From Mastigias papua (taxonomy: Eukaryota > Cnidaria > Scyphozoa > Rhizostomeae > Mastigiidae), in the NCBI GenBank assembly GCA_964019165.1, contig OZ025268.1, forward strand, positions 64,501 through 128,500: a DNA stretch of 64,000 nt, given 5' to 3'. The position numbers were made by a program, and so were the translations under genes. Shown here piece after piece: positions 56,101-64,000 of this stretch; position 1 is the stretch's first letter, and every line of letters begins with the position of its first letter. The notes beneath the pieces were generated by a model. The model worked only from the letters and a program-made list of their open reading frames with translations. It did not search any database and was not told the origin of the DNA.

Positions 56101-57989
56101 TGTTGATTGCTGATTGAAAAGTGATGACAATGAGCGACTTTTGGCCAAAAGTAAGGCTATAGCCTTGATATTTTGTTCAAAAGTGACTAAATTTAAAATT
56201 GATTGATGTTAATTCCACATTGAAAAGTGATGAAAATGAGCGATTTTTGGCCAAACAGTAAGGCTATAGCCTTGGTATTTTGCTCAAAACTGACCAAAGC
56301 TGAAATTGATCGATTTTGATTCCACATTGAAAAGTGATGAAAATGAGCGAGCTTTGGCCAAAAAGTAAGGCTATAGCCTTCGTATTTTGCTCAAAAATGA
56401 CCAAATTTGACATTGATTAACTGTGATTGCAGATTGAAAAGTGATGACAATGAGCGACTTTTGGCCAAAAGTAAGGCTATAGCCTTGGTATTTTGTTCAA
56501 AAGTGACTAAATTTAAAATTGATTGATGTTAATTCCACATTGAAAAGTGATGAAAATGAGCGATTTTTGGCCACACAGTAAGGCTATAGCCTTGGTATTT
56601 TGCTCAAAACTGACCAAAGCTGAAATTGATTGATTTTGATTCCAGATTGAAAAGTGATGAAAATGAGCGATTTTTGGCCAACAAGTAAGGCTAGAGCTTT
56701 GGTAACTTGTTCACAAATTACCACATTTGACATTGATTGATTTTGAGTGCAGATTGAAAAGTGATGAAAATGAGCGATGTTTGGACAAAAAGTAAGGCCA
56801 TAGCATTGGTATCTTCCTGACAATTGACCAAATTTGATATTGATTGAGTTTGATTGCAGAGTGATAAGTGATGAAAATGAGGGATTTTTGGCCAAAAAGT
56901 AAGGCTATAGCCTTGGTATTTTGCACACAATAGACCAAATTTGAAAATGATTGACTTTGATTGCAGATTGAAAAGTGATGAAACTGAGCGATTTTTGGCC
57001 AAAAAGTAATGCTAGAGCCTTGATAACTTTTTCACAAATTACCACATTTGACATTGATTGATTTTGATTGCAGATTGAAAAGTGATGAAATAAGTGATTT
57101 GTGGCCAAAACGTAAGGCTATAGCCTTGGTATTTTGCTCAACACTGACCAAATTTGAAATTGATTTATGTTGATTGCAGATTGAAAAGTGATGAAAATGA
57201 GCGATTTTTGGCCAAACAGTAAAGCTATAGCCTTGGTGTTTCGCTCATAATTGACACAAATTGAAATTGATTGACTTTGATTGCACATTGAAAAGTGATG
57301 ACAATGAGTACTTTATTGCCGAAAGTAAGCCTATAGCCTTGGTATTTTGCTCATAAATGACCAAATTTGAAATTAATTGATTTTGATTCCAGATTGAAAA
57401 GTGATGAAAATGAGCAATTTTTGGCCAAAAAGTAATGCTATAGCCTTGGTATTTTGGTCAACATGACCAAATTTGAAATTGATTGATGTTGATTGCTGAT
57501 TGAACAGTGATGACAATGAGCGACTTTTGGCCAAAAGTAAGGCTATAGCCTTGGTATTTTGTTCAAACGTGACTAAATTTAAAATTGATTGATGTTAATT
57601 CCACATTGAAAAGTGATGAAAATGAGCGATTTTTGGCCACACAGTAAGGCTATAGCCTTGGTATTTTGCTCAAAACTGACCAAAGCTGAAATTGATTGAT
57701 TTTGATTCCAGATTGAAAAGTGATGAAAATGAGCGATTTTTGGCAAAAAGTAATGCTATAGCCTTGGTATTTTGGTCAACATGACCAAATTTGAAATTGA
57801 TTGATGTTGATTGCTGATTGAAAAGTGATGACAATGAGCGACTTTTGGCCAAAAGTAAGGCTATAGCCTTGATATTTTGTTCAAAAGTGACTAAATTTAA
57901 AATTGATTGATGTTAATTCCACATTGAAAAGTGATGAAAATGAGCGATTTTTGGCCAAAAAGTAAGGCTATAGCCTTCGTATTTTGCTC

Positions 57990-60480
57990 AAACATGACCA
58001 AATTTGACATTGGTTAACTGTGATTGCAGATTGAAAAGTGATGAAAATGAGCGATTTTTGGCAAAAAAGTAAGGCTATTGCCTTGGTATTTCGCTCGACA
58101 TTGACAAGATTTGACATTGATTGACTTTGATTGCAGATTGAAAAGTGATGAAAATGAGCGATTATTGGCCAAAAAGTAAGGCTATAGCCTTGGTATTTTG
58201 TTCAAAAGTGACTAAGTTTAAAATTGATTGATGTTGATTCCACATTGAAAACTGATGAAAATGAGCAATTGTAGGCCAAAAAGTAAGGCTATAGCCTTGG
58301 TATTTTGCTCAAAAATGACCAAATTTGACAGTGATTGATGTTGATTGCAGATTGACCAGTGATGACAATGAGCGACTTTTGGCCAAAAGTAAGGCTATAG
58401 CCTTGGCATTTTGTTCAAACATGACCAAATTTGACATTGATTGATGTTGATTGCAGATTGACCAGTGATGACAATGAGCGACTTTTGGCCAAAAGTAAGG
58501 CTATAGCTTTGGCATTTTGGTCAAAAATGACTAAATGGGAAATTGATTGATTTTGATGGCAGATTGAAAAGTGATGAAAATGAGCGATTATTGGCCAAAA
58601 AGTAAGGCTATAGCCTTGGTATTTTGTTCAAAAGTGACTAAGTTTAAAATTGATTGATGTTTATTCCACATTGAAAACTGATGACAATGAGCAATTGTAG
58701 GCCAAAACGTAAGGCTATAGCCTTGGTATTTTGCTCAAAACTGACCAAATTTGACATTGATTGATGTTGATTGCAGATTGACCAGTGATGACAATGAGCG
58801 ACTTTTGGCCAAAAGTAAGGCTATAGCCTTGGCATTTTGTTCAAACATGACCAAATTTGACATTGATTGATGTTGATTGCAGATTGACCAGTGATGACAA
58901 TGAGCGACTTTTGGCAAAAAGTAAGGCTATAGCTTTGGCATTTGGGTCAAAAATGACTAAATGGGAAATTGATTGATGTTGATTGCAGATTGACAAGTGA
59001 TGAAAATGAGCGATTTTTGGCCAAAAAGTAAGGCTATCGCCTTGGTATTTTGCTCGAAATTGATAAGATTTGAAATTCATTGACTTTGATTGCAGATTGA
59101 GAAGTAATGACATGAGCGATGTTTGGCCAAAAAGTAAGGCTACAGCCTTGGTATTTTGTTCAAAAATGACCAAATTTGACATTGATTGATGTTGATTGCA
59201 GATTGACCAGTGATGACAATGAGCCACTTTTGGCCAAAAGTAAGGCTATAGCCTTGGCATTTTGTTCAAAAACGACCACATTTGACATTGATTGATTTTC
59301 ATTGCAAATTGAAAAGTGATGAAAATGAGCGATTTCTGGCCAAAAAGTAAAGCTATAGCCTTGGTGTTTCGCTCATAATTGACACAAATTGAAATTGATT
59401 GACTTTGATTGCACATTGAAAAGTGATGAAAATGAGCGATTTTTGGCCAAAAAGTAAAGCTATAGCCTTGGTGTTTCGCTCATAATTGACACAAATTGAA
59501 ATTGATTGACTTTGATTGCACATTGAAAAGTGATGACAATGAGTAATTTATTGCCGAAAGTAAGCCTATAGCCTTGGTATTTTGCTCATAAATGACCAAA
59601 TTTGAAATTAATTGATTTTGATTCCAGATTGAAAAGTGATGAAAATGAGCAATTTTTGGCCAAAAAGTAATGCTATAGCCTTGGTATTTTGGTCAACATG
59701 ACCAAATTTGAAATTGATTGATGTTGATTGCTGATTGAACAGTGATGACAATGAGCGACTTTTGGCCAAAAGTAAGGCTATAGCCTTGGTATTTTGTTCA
59801 AAAGTGACTAAATTTAAAATTGATTGATGTTAATTCCACATTGAAAAGTGATGAAAATGAGCGATGTTTGGCCAAAAAGTAAGGCTATAGCCTTCGTATT
59901 TTGCTCAAAAATGACCAAATTTGACATTGGTTAACTGTGATTGCAGATTGAAAAGTGATGAAAATGAGCGATTTTTGGCAAAAAAGTAAGGCTATTGCCT
60001 TGGTATTTCGCTCGACATTGACAAGATTTGACATTGATTGACTTTGATTGCAGATTGAAAAGTGATGAAAATGAGCGATTATTGGCCAAAAAGTAAGGCT
60101 ATAGCCTTGGTATTTTGTTCAAAAGTGACTAAGTTTAAAATTGATTGATGTTGATTCCACATTGAAAACTGATGAAAATGAGCAATTGTAGGCCAAAAAG
60201 TAAGGCTATAGCCTTGGTATTTTGCTCAAAAATGACCAAATTTGACAGTGATTGATGTTGATTGCAGATTGACCAGTGATGACAATGAGCGACTTTTGGC
60301 CAAAAGTAAGGCTATAGCCTTGGCATTTTGTTCAAACATGACCAAATTTGACATTGATTGATGTTGATTGCAGATTGACCAGTGATGACAATGAGCGACT
60401 TTTGGCCAAAAGTAAGGCTATAGCTTTGGCATTTGGGTCAAAAATGACTAAATGGGAAATTGATTGATGTTGATTGCAGA
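57990..60480. repeat. Higher-order ~1.92-kb duplication
   Basis: The order of variants around GTTAACTGTGATTGCAG at about 58015 recurs at about 59931 (offset ~1,916 bp, 18 monomers). It includes the following GACCAGTGATGACAATGAGC monomers at about 58350 and 60267. Confidence 0.75.
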
Positions 60481-61162
60481 TTGAAAAGTGATGAAAATGA
60501 GCGATTTTTGGCCAAAAAGTAAGGCTATCGCCTTGGTATTTTGCTCGAAATTGATAAGATTTGAAATTCATTGACTTTGATTGCAGATTGAGAACTAGTG
60601 ACATGAGCGATGTTTGGCCAAAAAGTAAGGCTACAGCCTTGGTATTTTGTTCAAAAATGACCAAATTTGACATTGATTGATTTTTATTGCAGATTGAAAA
60701 GTGATGAAAATGAGCAATTTTAGCCCAAAAAGTAAGGCTATAGCCTTGCTATTTAGCTCATACATGGCCAAATTTAAAATTAATTGATTTTGATTCCAGA
60801 TTGAAAAGTGATGAAAATGGGCGATTTTTGGCCAAACAGTAATGCTATAGCCTTGGTATTTTGGTCAACATGACCAAATTTGACATTGATTGATGTTGAT
60901 TGCAGATTGAAAAGTGATGAACATGAGCGACTTTTGGCCAAATGTAAGGCTATAACCGTGGCATTTTGCTCAAAAATGACTAAATTTGATACTGATTGAT
61001 GTTGATTGCAGATTGAAAAGTGATGAAAATGAGCGATTTTTGGCAAAAAAGTAAGGCTATAGCCTTGGTAATTTGTTCAACATGACCAAATTTGAAATTG
61101 ATTGATGTTGATTCCACATTGAAAAGTGATGAAAATGAGCAATTGTAGGCCAAAACGTAAGG

Positions 61163-63076
61163 CCATAGCCTTGGTATTTTGCTCAAAAATGACCAAATTT
61201 GACATTGATTAACTTTGCTTGCAGATTGAAAAGTGATGAAAATGAGCAATTTTTGGCCAAAAAGTGAGGCTATAGCCTTGGTATTTTGCTCATAAATGAC
61301 CAAATTTGACATTGATTGACTTTTATTGCAGATTGAAAAGTGCTGAAAATAAGCGATTTTTGGCAAAAAAGTAAGGCTATAGCCTTGGTATTTCGCTTGA
61401 CATTGACAAGATTTGACATTGATTGACTTTGATTGCAGATTGAAAAGTGATGAAAATGAGCAATTTTTGGCCAAAAAGTAAAGCTATAGCCTTGGTGTTT
61501 TGCTCATAATTGACACAAATTGAAATTGATTCACTTTGATTGCACATTGAAAAGTGATGACAATAAGTAATTTTTTGCCAAAAGTAAGGCTATAGCCTTG
61601 GTATTTTGTTCAAAAGTGACTAAATTTAAAATTGATTGATGTTGATTCCACATTGAAAAGTGATGAAAATGAGCAATTGTAGGCCAAAACGTAAGGCTAT
61701 AGCCTTGGTATTTTGCTCACAAATGACCAAATTTGACATTGATTAACTTTGCTTGCAGATTGAAAAGTGATGAAAATGAGCAATTTTTGGCCAAAAAGTA
61801 AGGCTATAGCCTTGGCATTTTGGTCATAAATGACCAAATTTGACATTGATTGACTTTTATTGCAGATTGAAAAGTGATGAAAATGAGCGATTTTTGGCAA
61901 AAAAGTAAGGCTATAGCCTTGGTATTTCGCTCGACATTGACAAGATGTGACATTGATTGACTTTGATTGCAGATTTAAAAGTGATGAAAATGAGCAATTT
62001 TTGGCCAAAAAGTAAAGCTATAGCCTTGGTGTTTTGCTCATAATTGACACAAATTGAAATTGATTCACTTTGATTGCACATTGAAAAGTGATGACAATGA
62101 GTAATTGTTTGCCAAAAGTAAGGCTATAGCCTTGGTATTTTGTTCAAACGTGACTAAATGTAAAATTGATTGATGTTGATTCCACATTGAAAAGTGATGA
62201 AAATGAGCAATTGTAGGCCAAAAAGTAAGGCTATAGCCTTGGTATTTTGCTCACAAATGACCAAATTTGACATTGATTAACTTTGCTTGCAGATTGAAAA
62301 GTGATGAAAATGAGCAATTTTTGGCCAAAAAGTGAGGCTGTAGCCTTGGTATTTTGCTCATAAATGACCAAATTTGACATTGATTGACTTTTATTGCAGA
62401 TTGAAAAGTGATGAAAATGAGCGATTTTTGGCAAAAAAGTAAGGCTATAGCCTTGGTATTTCGCTCGACATTGACAAGATTTGACATTGATTGACTTTGA
62501 TTGCAGATTTAAAAGTGATGAAACTGAGCGATTTTTGGCCAAAAACTAAGGCTATAGCCTTGGTGTTTTGCTCATAATTGACACAAATTGAAATTGATTG
62601 ACTTTGATTGCACATTGAAAAGTGATGACAATGAGTAATTTTTTGCCAAAAGTAAGGCTATAGCCTTGGTATTTTGTTCAAAAGTGACTAAATTTAAAAT
62701 TGATTGATGTTGATTCCACATTGAAAAGTGATGAAAATGAGCAATTGTAGGCCAAAAAGTAAGGCTATAGCCTTGGTATTTTGCTCAAAAATGACCAAAT
62801 TTGACATTGCTTAACTTTGCTTGCAGATTGAAAAGTGATGAAAATGAGCAATTTTTGGCCAAAAAGTGAGGCTATAGCCTTGGTATTTTGCTCATAAATG
62901 ACCAAATTTGACATTGATTGACCTTTATTGCAGATTGAAAAATGATGAAAATGAGCGATTTTTGGCCAAAAAGTAAGGCTATAGCCTTGGTATTTTGCAC
63001 ACAATAGACCAAATTTGAAAATGATTGACATTGATTGCAGAGTGAAAAGTGATGAAAATGAGCGATTTTTGGCCAA
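61163..63076. repeat. Pentameric higher-order repeat, ~534 bp, about 3.5 copies
   Basis: A five-monomer unit repeats with 534-bp spacing. The marker TTTGCTTGCAGATTG lies near 61212, 61746, 62281 and 62814, then again near 63669 after an interval of eight monomers. Each pentamer has the same order of subtypes (TTTGCTTGCAG, TTTTATTGCAG, TTTCGCTCGACATTGACAAG, AAGCTATAGCCTTGGTGTTT and AGTGACTAAATTTAAAATTG). This is the most regular part of the array, so probably the most recently homogenised. Confidence 0.88.
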
Positions 63077-64000
63077 AAAGTAATGCTAGAGCCTTGATAA
63101 GTTGTTCACAAATTACCACATTTGACATTGATTGATTTTGATTGCAGATTGAAAAGTGATGAAAATGTTTGATTTGTGCCCAAAACGTAAGGCTATAGCC
63201 TTGGTATTTTGGTCAACACTGACCAAATTTGAAATTGATTTATGTTGATTGCAGATTGAAAAGTGATGAAAATGAGCGATGTTTGGCCACAAAGTAAGGC
63301 CATAGCCTTGGTATCTTCCTGACAATTGATCCAAATTTGATATTCATTGATTTTGATTGCAGAGTGAAAAGTGATGACAATGAGCGATTTTTGGCAAAAA
63401 AGTAAGGCTATAGCCTTGGTGTTTCGCTCGACATTGACAAGATTTGACATTGATTGACTTTGATTGCAGATTTAAAAGTGATGAAAATGAGCGATTTTTG
63501 GCCAAAAAGTAAGGCTATAGCCTTGGTATTTTGCACACAATAGACCAAATTTGATATTGATTGAGTTTGATTGCAGAGTGATAAGTGATGAAAATGAGCA
63601 ATTGTAGGCCAAAAAGTAAGGCTATAGCCTTGGTATTTTGCTCAAACATGACCAAATTTGACATTGATTAACTTTGCTTGCAGATTGAAAAGTGATGAAA
63701 ATGAGAAATTTTTGGCCAAAAAGTGAGGCTATAGCCTTGGTATTTTGCTCATAAATGACCAAATTTGACATTGATTGACTTTTATTGCAGATTGAAAAGT
63801 GATGAAAATGAGCGATTTTTGGCAAAAAAGTAAGGCTATAGCCTTGGTATTTCGCTCGACATTGACAAGATTTGACATTGATTGACTTTGATTGCAGATT
63901 TAAAAGTGATGAAAATGAGCGATTTTTGGCCAAAAAGTAAAGCTATAGCCTTGGTATTTTGCACACAATAGACCAAATTTGAAAATGATTGACTTTGATT

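Larger units (their letters stand above)
39656..64000. repeat. ~107-bp satellite array, type B block, continuing past the window
   Basis: Roughly 225 monomers marked by TTTGATTGCAGATTGAAAAG in place of the type A sequence. The monomer has a GATT-rich part, GTGATGAAAATGAGCGA, the palindrome TTTTTGGCCAAAAA, the palindrome AAGGCTATAGCCTT, then GGTATTTTGCTCA and a variable part. Most copies differ by a few bases, and recurring variant words (GGCCATAGCCTTGGTATCTTC, GGCTAGAGCC, AAGCTATAGCCTTGGTGTTTC) mark monomer subtypes in recurring order. There is no gene in it. Minus-strand open runs of up to 196 codons begin with TTG and change frame every monomer. Confidence 0.96.

Noticed and set aside
37783..63933. 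Dozens of minus-strand open runs of 60-196 codons in the satellite
   Set aside because: They begin with TTG or similar, repeat the same three peptides in rotating frames every 107 bp, and follow from the near stop-free composition of that strand. No ATG-led, conserved single frame is visible.
37668..64000. CRISPR array
   Set aside because: Repeats are directly adjacent with no unique spacers, the unit is ~107 bp, and the window is eukaryotic.

Overview
This window reads as repeat-dominated nuclear DNA from an animal, most likely an invertebrate. The evidence is APE-type LINEs, metazoan-style Ty3/Gypsy elements, AT-rich sequence, GT-AG splice-like signals and a very long satellite array. I see no bacterial operons, tRNA or rRNA. 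A cnidarian or mollusc-like genome is an inference from the style of the retroelements, not something shown directly.

Layout. 1-6.2 kb is mostly single-copy-looking DNA. It holds two phase-compatible candidate exons of an unidentified gene (1169-1329 and 4627-4703), and the putative intron between them carries a dead CR1-like LINE and a 251-bp MITE. 6.2-9.2 kb is a LINE on the minus strand with an uninterrupted 959-codon endonuclease-reverse transcriptase ORF. 9.69-10.03 kb is a perfectly phased 20-bp minisatellite (17 units), followed by a first patch of the window's ~107-bp satellite. 10.6-15.6 kb is a graveyard of LINE, Gypsy gag and RTE-type endonuclease fragments, a possible terminal-inverted-repeat element and a degenerate A/T-rich tandem repeat.

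15.6-27.4 kb is a satellite patch split by an old Gypsy element (A, 16003-26577). Element A was itself invaded by a 5'-truncated LINE (13-bp target duplication), by a second, antisense Gypsy (B, 20657-25357, duplication GTTAG) and by a second copy of the MITE. 27.4-30.1 kb is a broken 5'-truncated LINE. 30.8-64.0 kb is a satellite array interrupted once, by a short LTR element that encodes only a gag-like zinc-knuckle protein (31056-37667). The right LTR of that element was later split by an apparently young Gypsy (C, 32658-37557) with a full 1422-codon gag-pol ORF and LTRs that differ at one of 165 positions.

From 37668 to the window end there are roughly 245 head-to-tail satellite monomers in two sequence types, with several overlapping levels of higher-order duplication. 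Each monomer carries two adjacent 14-bp palindromes. The satellite is the oldest layer wherever the order can be read: both major LTR insertions have satellite on both sides, and the target duplications fall inside a monomer. The many open stretches on the minus strand of the array are a by-product of its composition and length, not genes. The only long intact coding regions are the LINE ORF at 6341-9220, the gag-like ORF at 31673-32251 and the Gypsy C ORF at 33050-37318.
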